DNA from: Gamarada debralockiae
Taxonomy: Eukaryota > Ascomycota > Leotiomycetes > Helotiales > Hyphodiscaceae
Length of the DNA: 62,128 nt
NCBI GenBank assembly: GCA_002803225.1
Contig: NXFV01001260.1
Span: 1 to 62,128, forward strand
Reading direction: 5' to 3'
The position numbers were made by a program, and so were the translations under genes. The stretch's first letter is position 1, and every line of letters begins with the position of its first letter. The notes under the pieces were generated by a model. The model was given only the letters and a program-made list of their open reading frames with translations. It did not search any database and was not told where the DNA came from. Of the stretch, positions 23,901 to 35,567 are shown piece by piece.

Positions 23901-25208
23901 TGCTTTTCACTCAACAAAAGGCTTTGAAACTCCGCAGCCAACGGTAATCCAGTCATCTGCTTGGTGTGGGCAACGGCGAAGTAGTCGAGTGTTGAGCGTA
24001 GAAAGTCGTAGTGGCATGTCCATCATCATCACCCCGGTGTATTACTACTGTAAAAGGATAATGTTGGGTTGCCAAATCCGTCAAGCTTTGCCCTGCCACA
24101 ATCACTATTTCATGCTATGACATCGAGTTTAGCCCCGTTATTCAATTTATATTAACCCTTTCTAGCTTCAAAGTGTCCTAGCCTCCATACATTTTTCTCC
24201 AGGTGGCATGTCAGTCATGTTAAACACCTGTCCGCTCCCAAGACCGTGCCACTGATTCCACACCTAAAATCCGAAGGGTTTCTGACTACCGGCCCCGTTC
24301 GAGTTGTTGATTCGCACAAAACAGACCACTACAAGTATTAACTCTGGTCAGGCTTTGCTCCACATCTTACCGACCATCATGCTATTATTATTTCTATGCC
24401 ATACCAGACCAACCCATATGCACTACCCTGCCCATACCCTATGCAAGCGCCGACCTTCCGCTTGCTCCGCGTACCTTAGCCACGCTGGACCTAACTAACC
24501 CTTTGCGGTTTTTCTGCCACACGGCCGGCACAGCACACCTCAGTATTAGAAGCCCAGCATCGCCAGCCAAATATCAGTTTGAAGGATCACTCAAAAACAG
24601 ACATTCAGCCATACAACTCGCTGCCCCAACTTCTCCACCACATTCGCTCTTGTGCATTTCTTCTAGGAAGCCCTCGCTGGCTCCTGTCACTCGCTTTGCG
24701 TTGCGTAGCCCTCACTCAGCCCTAGACTTCCAGCAAGCCTTCGGAGGAATTCTCTCGCAGCCTTGACTAACGCTCGTTGATTACTTCTCTGAAGCACCTG
24801 CGTAACGATCATACGGACCCAGACTTTTCCCGCCTGCAGAAGCACAATCAAACGTTTATGCTTATTTCTCCTTGACCTGTCCCACACACAACACCTTTGA
24901 TCGGAATCCAGCTACGTTACTTTCAGCCGCTGCGCCATCCATCTCTGGCAATTTTGTGACAGGAGAAATCCCGGTTCCTTGTGCAGCCTTACTGCCATCA
25001 CACTCGCTTTCGGATTAGGAGCTTACATATACCCGGCAGCCTCGGGGTCTATTAGACCTTTGGTACCTGTCCTGTCTGTTCTTCTATAACATCATCCCAT
25101 CGTCACGAACATTACGATCGATCACCTCTAAGATAGAAGCCTCGTCGTTGGCTTTCACTCGTTCAAGCCTCGTCGCCTTCTATCAATACTTCCATCAGCC
25201 TCGTCTAA
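17975..25208. other. 7.2-kb gene-poor region
   Basis: No protein-coding gene can be supported on either strand over about 7.2 kb. Frames such as 18673-19110 (-), 21151-21612 (+) and 23420-23947 (+) lack recognisable motifs, and I could not link them by plausible introns. Base composition is ordinary rather than AT-rich, so this is not an obvious RIP island. The far right part must contain the promoter and leader of the Zn2Cys6 gene. A non-coding RNA or a decayed gene between 20.4 and 21.8 kb (-) is possible but unproven. Confidence 0.5.
18437..18475. repeat. TAGGTAGT-type simple repeat
   Basis: A short degenerate array of GTAG/TTAGGTAG units lies about 460 bp downstream of the karyopherin stop codon. 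It is the TAGGTA-rich kind of simple repeat common in ascomycete intergenic DNA. Confidence 0.5.
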
Positions 25209-27396
25209 ATGGCTGGCCCCGGCGGTGGACCTCCTCGACGGAGGTATGTTATATCTTGGGAAGTTATGTCTGTGGATCATCTCTAACATCGTGATAGTCA
25301 CACCAAATCACGCAAAGGTTGTGAGACCTGCAAGCGTAGACACATTCGTTGTGACGAGAATTTCCCTCAATGGTAAGTTAAGGGAAGTCTGTCTTTACGG
25401 ACAGAGGATCTGCGGAGATAATGCATACTGACTGCATGGCAGCCGAAACTGTACAAAGCACAACTGTCGCTGTCCCTACATGGATATGCCCGTCCAAGAG
25501 GAGCGTGCCCCAACTCCTGAGAAGGCGGATCTGTTGTGGACTACAGAAATCGAGGTAGAGATTGAACGTTGGCAACAGACTGGGAGCTTTCCGTTCCCAG
25601 ATCTCTACATCTACCCCCCGCCATCGCCGCAATTTTTCTCTTTCGAGGATCTTCGCCTCATCCACCACGTTGCCTCGGTTTCGAGCGAACTTGGAATCCA
25701 CGACGCTAGCAACTTTACGATCTGGACTCGACAAATCCCACTGTAAGTGGCAAGGATGAGAAAAGTGGATTTGAATGCTGCTGACAAACGAATAGTTTCC
25801 TCAAGATTGGATCTGATTACGCCTTTGTCATGCATGCATTGCTAGCTCTCTCGGCTACACATCTGGCATGGCTTACAGATTGCCCCCTGACTGCCAACAT
25901 GGCCTATGAGCACCGAGGAATCGCGCTCAAAGGCCTGCACGAGGCCATCGGGGCATTCTCTAGGCTGAATTCGGATGCGGTTCTTGCAGCTTCACTCTTG
26001 CTATCCTGGCAAGCAACTGAATGGTAGGTCAGTCTTACAAGAGCTAGGGATCACACCACTGACGAGAACTGCAGGCGTGGATGGACCCAACTGATGCACG
26101 GGACCTCATCTGTATGCAGCAAATTTGCAACTCAAACTACTTTGGACAGGTTACTAACTATTTGTCAGGTCATTGATGCTATGCAACCTTGGAAGAATGA
26201 GTCTCAGTTTGGCGATTTTATCGCTGAGCAGAGCACGTTCCCAACTGCACCACCCTCTCCTGCTCCTGGATCGAAGAAGCTCAGCAACCCACGAAAGGCA
26301 GATCTGGACTCGCTACAACGTGCTTACGCACAGCTCCAGAAAGTTGAGGCTCACTTGAAAGAGAACGGAGAGGATGTGAAGGCAATTCAGCAGTTGATGA
26401 GCTTTGTCCGAGGTGTAAGAAAGGTCTCACCGAGCCATACCGCTGCCCAACGTTTCGAAATGCTCAACCCACTTCGAGCTTGGTTGTTTTGGCTTCCAGT
26501 CATGTTCTTGCAACAAACTCGGGGATCTCCTTCTGCTCTCGTCATTCTCGCTCATTACTACACGGTGGCATTGGTTGTTGAGCCTTTGTTTCCTGAAGTT
26601 GGTGCAGCGTACTTTGGAAGCTTGTCATTGGGACCAATTGAAGAGATTGCTCGGAGACTCTTTTCGATCAACGTCTCGCAAACTTCTGAAGCAGACTTGC
26701 AGACTCCACTTAATCTGATGGAGTACCCCATTGACATGGTATCCAAGTTCCGGAGCCGCATGGGATGGGTGCAGCCAGAACGAACTGCCTCGTTTCCCAC
26801 CTTCCGAAGCAACACTTACGGTTTGGAGGACAGCTACTCCAATGTCTCACCGTATGGTAACCCTGCTTTTACCTACAGCCAAGAGCATCTCATGACCATG
26901 CCTCCTGATCCTATGTCGGCCACAGCTATCAGCCCATTGAGTCTGGATCCGTTTTCTAACCACTATCTGGGCATTCCGTCGCCCAGCGGGTTTGGTGGCT
27001 ACCACAGTCCCGCATCGTCGAATTTTGGGGAGGGCTCTGTGGTCTACAGTGAACATGGGGACGATTTTGCTCTTTATGAAGGACAGGGCTCAGGGTCCAA
27101 CTTCGGCGGGTTTGTGCTTCCGACCGTGTGGATATAGTACTCGGACGAACGATTTTAACACTACGCCCAGGACACCACCGGTTTTCAAATTCGAGCAGCA
27201 AACCCCCGAAGAACAATACCACCAAGTCAAATTCGAACCGCAGTCAAACGATCAACTGCAGCACATGTACCAATTTCCCCAGATGCCACACCTTCCGTCC
27301 TATCCTCCTCGCATCTCTACTCCGGTCGATCCCCAAGGGAAGGGCAAAGCACCGGAGCGACTTAATTCCTCGTCCCCCTATCATAATACACCATAA
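25209..27396 (+). CDS. Zn2Cys6 fungal transcription factor
   Basis: Binuclear zinc-cluster regulator. Exons 25209-25243, 25298-25372, 25443-25742, 25796-26023, 26075-26111, 26169-27127 and 27171-27396 join to 619 aa. The zinc cluster is near residues 18-48: GCETCKRRHIRCDENFPQC and then CTKHNCRC. It is assembled from three exons, which is why no single frame shows it. The middle region (about 100-350) is the fungal transcription factor domain (HALLALSATHLAWL, followed by AYEHRGIALKGLHEAIGAF). The C-terminus is Ser/Pro/Tyr/Gln-rich and probably activating. Intron 26112-26168 is a multiple of three and has a TACTAAC branch point. The last intron (27128-27170, GTGGAT donor) is the weakest. Without it the protein stops at 27138. 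Confidence 0.88.
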
Positions 27397-28082
27397 TTTA
27401 CGACCATCATCAACGCACATCCATGGAGAGATTTATGAATCTCGCGCCCTAATAATCCGTGTTTCCAATGCAACTTTAACGACTTTCCTTGACCTGTTTT
27501 ATCTAACGGCTTACGACCCTTACGATCTCGCTATGATATTGTACGAATACTAGCACCCACATTCCTTATACCCCAGAGCATATTGCATGGATACGGAGTT
27601 TTTGAGGGCCCAGGGCTCAGGTTTGTGCTGGAAAATATTTTGGATTTGGATTGGCGTTATATACAGCGGATATTTGTGTAATGCGATTTGAAGTATCGCT
27701 GAACAAGCAAAGATGTACCCTAGAATGAAACTATTTATCCCTTATTTTGTAACCCTGAATTGCTCGGTCCCCACCTTGACGTGAATCCCTTTTACTCAGC
27801 CTTATTTTGGCCCCCCTCTTGCTGTAAGGCCGAGAGCCCCACACTGTCTTTCGAGGTTCTTTACGCAAATTCTCTTCAATACCACGACGACTCTCTTCGA
27901 TCTGTCCCTTTTCCAGACACAGACTTGTACCAACCTTGCAGGGTAGCATCACGTGCCATGGCGTGTCCATTTTGACTAGTGTGTCGCTTGGCGTCTGCAT
28001 CCCGTCTTTGAAGCTCTGAGAGCTTTGGAAATATTACGACCATCAAAATCAACCGAACAAAGAACATTCAACGACATTCAAG

Positions 28083-29145
28083 ATGAGTGGCGGATGGAAT
28101 ACCAGTACGTTCGGTCAAAACGCCTCGTTCTGCAGCTCACTAACACAATCACAGTCGAATCCGATGCGGTCGGTGGAAGAAAACGACCGAGCTTACAATC
28201 GCCGCTGACATCTCACAGGGTGTCTTCACCTTCCTCCTCGACAACCTGGGCGTCAAAGACGTCCAATTCGAAGAACTGATATCCCTGGACTCCTTTTTCC
28301 TGCACCAACTGTCCCCCGTCTACGGCGTAATCTTCCTCTTTAAATACCCCACCGGTGAAAAAGCCAACAGCGACGGCACCCCGAAAGACGGGCAATACGA
28401 CTATACTGCCGCCGAGAACCTCTTCTTCGCTGCGCAAACGATACAGAATGCCTGCGGTACTCAAGCCCTACTTTCGGTGCTACTGAATAAAGATGGCGAG
28501 ATCGATATTGGAGGCCAGTTGAGGGAGTTTAAGGAATTTACGGCGGGCTTTCCGGCGGAGTTTAGGGGAGAGGCGTTAAGTAATTCAGAGTTGATTAGGG
28601 ATGTGCATAATAGTTTTGCGAAGAGCAGTCCGTTTGTTGATGAGACGCAACGGATGGCTACGGAGGACGACGATGTCTATCATTTCATTGCATACACGCC
28701 CATCAACGGCATTCTATACGAGTTAGACGGTCTGCAACCCGCGCCAATCGCTCATGGAGCAAGTACGTTTGAGGAGTTCCCTGAGAAAGTCATACCGGTT
28801 TTGCAGAGACGGATTGAGCGGTACCCTGCAAACGAGATTCGGTTTAATTTGCTGGCGATGGTTAGGGATTTGAGAGTCAGGGCTAGGGAGATTGGGGATC
28901 AAGAGATGTTGGTTAGGGAGGAGGGGAAGCGGAATGAGTGGATGTTTGAGAATGCGTTGAGGAGGCATAATTTTGTGGGGTTTGCAGGGGAGATGTTGAA
29001 GGGTGTTATTGCGGAGAAGTTGAAGGAGGGTCCGGAGGCTTATAAGCAGTGGATTGAGGATGCGAAGAAGAAGACCAGGCAGAGAGCGCAGGATCAGAAG
29101 AAAAAGGGTGGTGCTGGTGACGAGGATGCGGAGATGATTGGTTGA
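28083..29145 (+). CDS. Ubiquitin C-terminal hydrolase, UCH37/UCHL5 type
   Basis: Cysteine deubiquitinase of the UCH family, UCH37-like. Such enzymes act at the 26S proteasome regulatory particle. Exons 28083-28104, 28155-28168 and 28219-29145 join to 320 aa. Catalytic residues are visible: oxyanion Gln85 and Cys91 in QTIQNACGTQALL, His167 in DDVYHFIAY and Asp182 in LYELDGLQPAPI. The ESD-GVFT ubiquitin-binding start is built across the 14-nt second exon. A long helical C-terminal extension with RRHNFVGFAGEMLKG and a Lys-rich tail corresponds to the UCH37 ULD region. The second intron uses an unusual GTCGGT donor. Confidence 0.92.
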
Positions 29146-29459
29146 AGTACTTGGGAAAGACTCTGGAACTGAATGCACGATGACATGGGACGGTGTTCTT
29201 TGGTGATGCATAGGTGCGGCGTCAAGATGACTTTAGTAACGACGGCAATACAATGAATAGCGATGATAATGGATGATAGACCAATGCCAAATGGCGCATT
29301 GAACCCAAACAGCATGCAAACCTTTCGAAACGGAGCTCGGAGTGGTGACTTGTGAGTTGGCCGAAAGCAGGCCTGTCTTCTACAAATACTCGGGACTGCC
29401 TCCGTGACATCTGATTTCACAGTAGCATTTTTGAAATACGTTAGGTAATAATTAAGCTG

Positions 29460-31088
29460 CTTCATTTTCCCCTTGAATGCATATCTATAATAATTCTGAT
29501 AATATCCGGAATGCTCGACATCATGGAACAAACTCAGTCTCCAAATGATGCCCTTCCACGTCTTGGCCTTCGCTGCACCACAAACCACGCTCCCAACATC
29601 CTCAACTCCTCAACTTCTTCCTTCATCTCCGTCTCATTGTACGTCGTGTAAATTGTCAACGCACCGGAATCCACCAGCAATTTCGTCGTCGGAGCCCAAG
29701 CTTCTTCCTCTGTCTGACAACGACCGCTCTGGAACAGCGCAGCGAGATCTGGTTTGCTGTATTGCGAATGCTTTGCGTAGTTGCAGTAGAGATCTTGGGA
29801 TACTGTGGCAAAGCATTTGCGACTTTTTGACCTGCATTCGGGGACATTCTGGTCGGACGTTCGGCTCTATGCCTCCCAGAGGAAACGATCCCATCTACTT
29901 TGGGCTCGACGAGCACGAGGTTGAGCTCTTGCAAGTATGGTAACTGGTGAAATCATGAGGGCCGTAAGTTCTCTTTTCCCTGCCCCTACTAAGTGGACGC
30001 TCAACCGGTCCCTTTGGGAAATGCCAGGATAACACTCCTCGAGTGCTACAAAGATAGTCAGAGGCATTGTGCTTAATTCAGTTGCTAACCTAAGATTAGG
30101 TCGCTAATTATCTACAGATGTTGCCTCTGCTTCCGATAAATTGTTTCCGAAATAATATATTTCAGGAGAGAAGGTAAGGTCAGGTGGCATAAGAAATTTG
30201 AAAGAGTTCGAATTTGTTGTCTTGATCCAGTAGTCATGCCAGTTGGCAACCGATGAGAGTGGTTCGTACGCACTCCTGGGGCATTCAGTGGGTAATGACT
30301 TTGTGACCCTCCATAAGCTTCGAAGATCGCTATCAAATAGAACTCGTCTTGGAATACTGCAGGTAAAGCTTGCACACGTTTTCCGAATGCGAGAACCTGC
30401 AGATACTGCAAGCGAACACCAAGTGGCACTCTGAACATGGCTTTAGTTTCGATCATGATCCTCCCAATTAATGCGCTGAGCGATAATAAGATATGCAGTA
30501 CAGTTGGCCTCTTCTAGGTTTTCAGTTGTCGCTCAATGATTGATACCTGAAGCTGACTTACCGCCCAATACTCTCCAGTTCCTGATCTCCATACTTTCGC
30601 GCAGAGAGTTAAGTCATGATACTGCTGGGTATGAGAATATCTCATGATTTTGCAAGGAGAGAAGCCCTCACTAAGGTATCTGCGTACGGAGCACAGGACT
30701 CCGCTGGAGCCCGCGCTGCCTGCTCCTCATTGATGGACTGCAAGACTTTGCATCGATTCTTGTGAAGAAATTTCCAATCCAGTTTATGGCATTGCGTCGA
30801 ACAGTAAGTCGCTTTCTTGCATCCCGAACATTTGCTTAAACCATCCGTATGGCGTAAACATCTGTAGCAAAGAAATCCTCGCATTGCCAAAAGGTGTGCC
30901 GGGACCTGATTATGCTGCTCACTGACAAAGATTCTCGGTGGGCGGAGCGTGTTGGCTGCTTGGCAATTACCTGCCCCTTTGGTAGTTGTTGGATTTGAGA
31001 AAAGGTCTTGATTGACTTCGGAAATAATTGTAGTTGCTTTAAAGGTTGGAGGAGGAGAAGGAAACGCGTCTTGGTGCGTTTTGCTCAT
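29460..31088 (-). pseudogene. MYND zinc-finger protein gene, disrupted by multiple frameshifts
   Basis: The first exon (31088-about 30680) is intact and encodes a MYND zinc finger: CYRCLRHTDGLSKCSGC, then TYCSTQC and later HKNRC. Downstream, pieces of the usual C-terminal half of fungal MYND proteins follow in order but in shifting frames. They are a second zinc-binding segment (PCSECHLVFACSIC, about 30440), VANWHDYWIKTT (about 30240), MPLTIFVALEE with LSVHLVGAG (about 30060), LPYLQELNLVLVEP (about 29945), YSKPDLAALFQSG to GALTIYTTYNE (about 29770-29640) and YYQNYYRYAFKGK (about 29500). Candidate introns do not rescue these shifts. At least four or five indels are needed, so I call it a decayed gene. 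Its 3' end faces the UCH gene. Confidence 0.75.
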
Positions 31089-32147
31089 CGCCGGTTGCTA
31101 ACCATGCGGCGCTGATCCAGGCCATCGTCGTTCTCCGTCTGGAATTAAGAAAGAGATGCGATAAACAACCAAAGCGACAGATTGACAGATCTCAATTGAG
31201 AATGCCTTGTAATAATCGAACTCACTGAGGCCATTCGAACCTGGGTCCGGGTTTGTGGTGCAGAAAGCCTCGGGCATTCAAGTCCAGAACAATGAGAAGT
31301 CTCCCCTTCGAATCAATCACTGGAATGATTTCAATAATCAAGAGCTCTCTCCTTATTAAGCTCCTCGCATGGAAAGGAGGGAGACCATAACCTTGTACCA
31401 GTTACATTTGGTCCCTTCAATCTCTCAAACCAACCCAAATATTGAAACCCTCAGATCGATTGTGCCGTATGCCAAGGAGTAGTTGGAATATATGAATAAA
31501 ATTGAAAGCGCATTCAGCAACAAAAAAAAAAACATCCTTCACTCTATCTCCTCCTTCTAGAATCCAATTCACACGGCTAAAGCACTAACTCACGGGGCGC
31601 AGAGGGGATCTTACAGTGTTGAAACCGGATTATTACACTAAAACAACATTGCGAGCGCTGCGCCTTCTGAAACGGCTCCCTCTGTCTGAAATACGGTGAT
31701 ACAAAACAGCCGCCGTACAGTCTGCACAACGACGTTATTGTGGCCTGAAGCAAACTGCGGCTGTTGATTACTTACTGCAACTCACTGCAACCTCATGACC
31801 CTCAAAAATCGTATGATACAACATACGAAGTACATTATTCGCCGCCGACGATAAGAAATCGGTCAGCGACACTAGAAGCGGAAAAGAAGATCAATCAGCC
31901 ATCCTCGCAACGTGACGCCACTGTAAACGAATCCTTGCCCCCCAACCGAGAGACTTGGAATCCGATCACTTCATCAACCCATAACCCAACCGAAGAACAA
32001 CAACACCCCAACTGAACCGACAGCGACGTCGAGTCTATTCATCCACCTCGCTGGCCGAGAAAGCCGGACCTCATTTTATATTGACAACGACGTTTGAGCG
32101 ACGGAAAAGCGGGCATAGAGGGTGCGATAGGGCCAGGCAACTACTTC
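31089..32147. other. Intergenic region, promoter of SPRY-domain gene
   Basis: No supportable gene. The right part has the CA/AC-rich look of a fungal 5' leader and would hold the promoter of the Ssh4-like gene. A run of A residues lies at about 31522-31533. Confidence 0.45.
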
Positions 32148-33834
32148 ATGATGGATGACCATCTGCGGGGGATGCACACGACTCTCACGACCTCGATCGT
32201 ATCCCCGACTCCAACCCTTGCCTCCATATCCGAAGAAGCACAAAAGAATATACAGGCCTTACTTGCGAACCAGGCGTCGGCTTTCCAGGAATCTGCGAAT
32301 GGCGATGTCGTGAGGATAGAGAGATCGAATGATTCGACGGTCAATGGCGTCGTCATTGGATTGCTCAGCTCGTTTGGAAGTGCGATATTAATTGCGTTTA
32401 TCTTTCTCATTATCTATTTCTTTAGATATACGAGTAGTGGACGTATTCTGCTGGATCGAATCGGCAGACCTGGTGAATATGACGACGAGCAGCAATATGC
32501 GAGGGAAGAGGCGGAGGCCTTGGAGGAGATGGACGATTTACAACGCGCTGAGTATTTAAGAGCAAAAGGTATGCATACTGTCTGTTGAAATCTGAACAAC
32601 TGGACCTGGTTTAAGGGACATCTACTGATTTTGTTACTCCTCAGCGTTCATACAAGCAAATCCGCCAGACTCATTACCGACAGACATCTCATTATCACAG
32701 TATCTAGCGATCCAAGAAAAGGGTGTATCAGCATGGGAATTTGAGCCAGAGCTCGAGGTTGCGAACTGCTTTGTGGAGGCCAGGACCGAGATCGAATTCT
32801 TCGACAGCGAATCGTCTGTTCTCACAAATCTGCCAATTCCAAAGCAGAACGAGGTTTATTATTGGGAATCGAAGATCTACGATAAACCAGAGTCCACATT
32901 AATAAGCATAGGTGTGGCTACCAAGCCCTATCCGCTGTTCAGGTTACCAGGTGCGTTGTGTTGATCTGACATGTCTGACTCCGTTTGCTAATGAGATATT
33001 TTAGGTTGGCACAAGTATTCCGTGGCATATACCTCTACCGGACACCGAAGATACAACCAGCCCTTCACCGGACCAACATACGGACCACAATTCGTGCAAG
33101 GAGATGTTATCGGCGTAGGGTATCGACCTCGAACCGGCACCATATTCTTCACACGAAACGGCAAGAAACTAGACGACGTAGCACACGGTCTCAAATCCCA
33201 AAACCTCTTCCCAGCGGTAGGCGCCAATGGACCATGCACAGTGCATGTCAATTTTGGACAATCAGGCTTCGTCTTCATCGAAGCCAACGTCAAGAAATGG
33301 GGCTTAGCACCAATGACAGGAAGTCTTGCTCCACCACCTCCATACGGCAGCGAACAAGGCAGCATCCTCCTCGAAGCCGGCCGAGAAAGTGCACAAAGTA
33401 GTCAAGGCCACTACACCGACCCTCGGCACGGCCGCACACGCAGCGGGAACTTCAGACATGGGCCACCTACGAGCCCAGGGCCTGTACGCTCACCTACCGA
33501 TATCTCCCTCGCACACCTCACACATATACCATCTAACGAGGTGCCGGGGGAATCAAGCAGTGCTGCGGTAGGCGAGACGACGCATCATGTCGGAAGCCCA
33601 CGTCAGGTGGGATTGGGCGTGCATAACCATGCACAACCGCCGCCGGAATATACTAGTCCGCAGCCTTCGAATGCAGGAAGCCCGAGGGGAAGTACGGATA
33701 GTGAGCGGACGCCGATCTTAAGGCGGAAGAGCACGCCGCCTCCCATACCGAGCTATAACGATGCGGTGGCAGAGGATAGGGCGAGGGAGCGGAGCGTGAG
33801 TCAGAGTGGTGGTGGGGAAGGCTCGGGATCATGA
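32148..33834 (+). CDS. Ssh4-like SPRY-domain membrane protein (Rsp5 adaptor)
   Basis: Resembles yeast Ssh4/Ear1, endosomal/vacuolar adaptors that recruit the Rsp5 ubiquitin ligase for cargo sorting. Exons 32148-32568, 32645-32950 and 33005-33834 join to 518 aa. I use the first ATG (32148); the frame is open upstream but has no ATG. A single transmembrane helix spans about residues 67-92 (VVIGLLSSFGSAILIAFIFL). The SPRY domain (about 190-330) includes YYWESKIYDKPESTLISIGV, GHRRYNQPFTGPTYGP, DVIGVGYRP and TIFFTRNGKKL. The Pro/Ser-rich tail carries a PPxY motif (PPPPYG, nt about 33331) and PPPEY, expected WW-domain ligands. Topology and PY motif together fit the adaptor role well. Confidence 0.9.
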
Positions 33835-35567
33835 CACGCTCTCGCCCTTTCAGTGTGTGTTGAGCAAATAGGATAGGATCCGGTACGATATAAGGCATGG
33901 ACAGGCACGGTGTTGAGGCAGGTGGGTTGGGGGGACACATTATCTTTGCTTGCTTAGCGAGGGAGGAGCTTCTATCATTGGCTGATGAATGAATCATGGC
34001 GCTCATGGAGTTTACGGTCTTTCGGAACTTGGATACTTGATTCCCGGGGAATGTCTTCCTGGGAATGATTTGAGTGAGCGAAGAGCTGGAAGGACGAGCT
34101 GGATACTGTGCTGCGAAGAGTGCGTTGCTTAATACAAAGCATGGCGTGAGATGTGGATGAGGGGGATGTAGCATAGCGTGGACTTAAGGTGCAGATACAC
34201 ATAGGCAATGCAAGATCTGTTCTTTTGTAGGTGCTTTGCATCAGAAAACTGCCTTTTTGTGAGCATTCGACTTGAAGTTGAAGTGGAGATCAGCTCTTGA
34301 GTATGTTGCCATTGTTTCTGGTGATTCAAGTTTCAACGTGCATTTTGTGTCAGACTGAAAGGGGTCGAGTTCAAGATTGAAGTGCAGGTGGTCCAGTCGA
34401 AGCTGAGGTGGTGGTAGAGCTGGAAGTGTGAGCAGAGGCCGACTTGACGGTTAGTTTTGAATCGTCTCACTTGGGGTATTCAACTTGACCAGTTGAGTAG
34501 AAAGAACTTGGGGTGTCTCTTTGAAAACTGACAGTCGTTGCAGAAAGGTGATCCACGGCACACGTAATAAATAGGACAACTATCAAGGGTAAAGGATGTT
34601 TTGAAAGAGGGTGTCTCTTGCCTTGATAGGTCACATCATTTTCGTTCAGAGGAGCTAACTAATCAAGAGGTTGGTGCGAGATCAATCACTCAAGGGCTTA
34701 GCGGTGGAGTTGCTTAAAGGCTTGTTGATGCCGGACTAGGCAGTGAAAGCACTCATCCCTTTAGCTCGCCCTCTTTCAACAGTGGTTGAGACTCACGCCA
34801 CATGATCCAATCCTAGTTGGGATTCATCATTTTGCCCATAGGGCTGCGCGGAGTGGGGTCAAATAGCGGGGTATGAACACTATTTCTCGCGTTAATATTT
34901 CCACACTTCAGTCTCCAAGAAGTTTATCTTGAGAGCTCGGAATATCTAGTGGTATTTCTCTCACAGAACGCAAAATGTTCCTGAATTCAGAATTTAATTC
35001 TTCTCTTTTAAATGGCTATACCTTTTTCCATGAAAATATGTACAGTACATATCTGCTCCTTTATTAAAGAAACGTCGACTCACAATACATACCAGGAATC
35101 AGTCAAACGTTATCAAAACATACAACCATCAAGAACTGCCCTACTCTCCAAACCCATCCTTGAGGTGGAACACCTTCACCCAAATGGCCCCAAATAAATC
35201 AAAATCGGTATTCATACTACATTATGCCGATGCCACAAAATCCCAATACACGGATATCTCAAACGACGACAATTTCAAGGCCTCATTTCCTTGCTAAAAC
35301 GGAAAGGGTAGCGATCACGAAGTACCTCGGATCCTCACACAGATTTGAGTTGTTCGAGTGCCTCATTCGTCTCGTCAGGACGCAAGAGAGAGAAGAGTGT
35401 TGTCCGACCTTCGACTATTCCCGTTTTCGTTCAACAACCCTAAGTATGTGATTGGTCTGGCTAATCTATAAACTGCAATTAACCTTTAATAAACTTTGTC
35501 TATTCTCTTTGTCATCCAACGCCGTGAAGCTAAATTCATAGGCCGGGCAGTAGTAGCTGTAAATATA
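33835..35567. other. Intergenic region without a supportable gene
   Basis: About 1.7 kb between the SPRY gene and the 3' end of the Clr5 gene. Short frames on both strands have no recognisable content. Nothing else is seen. Confidence 0.45.

Noticed and set aside
23420..23947. 175-codon plus-strand frame in the gene desert
   Set aside because: No domain, no signal peptide and no introns linking it to other coding segments; it is likely random.
29545..29943. 132-codon plus-strand frame
   Set aside because: It is antisense to the conserved C-terminal pieces of the MYND pseudogene and has no protein features of its own.
32094..32147. Upstream start of the SPRY protein at a TTG codon
   Set aside because: Fungal nuclear genes rarely start at TTG, and an ATG pair at 32148 begins just before the expected N-terminus.
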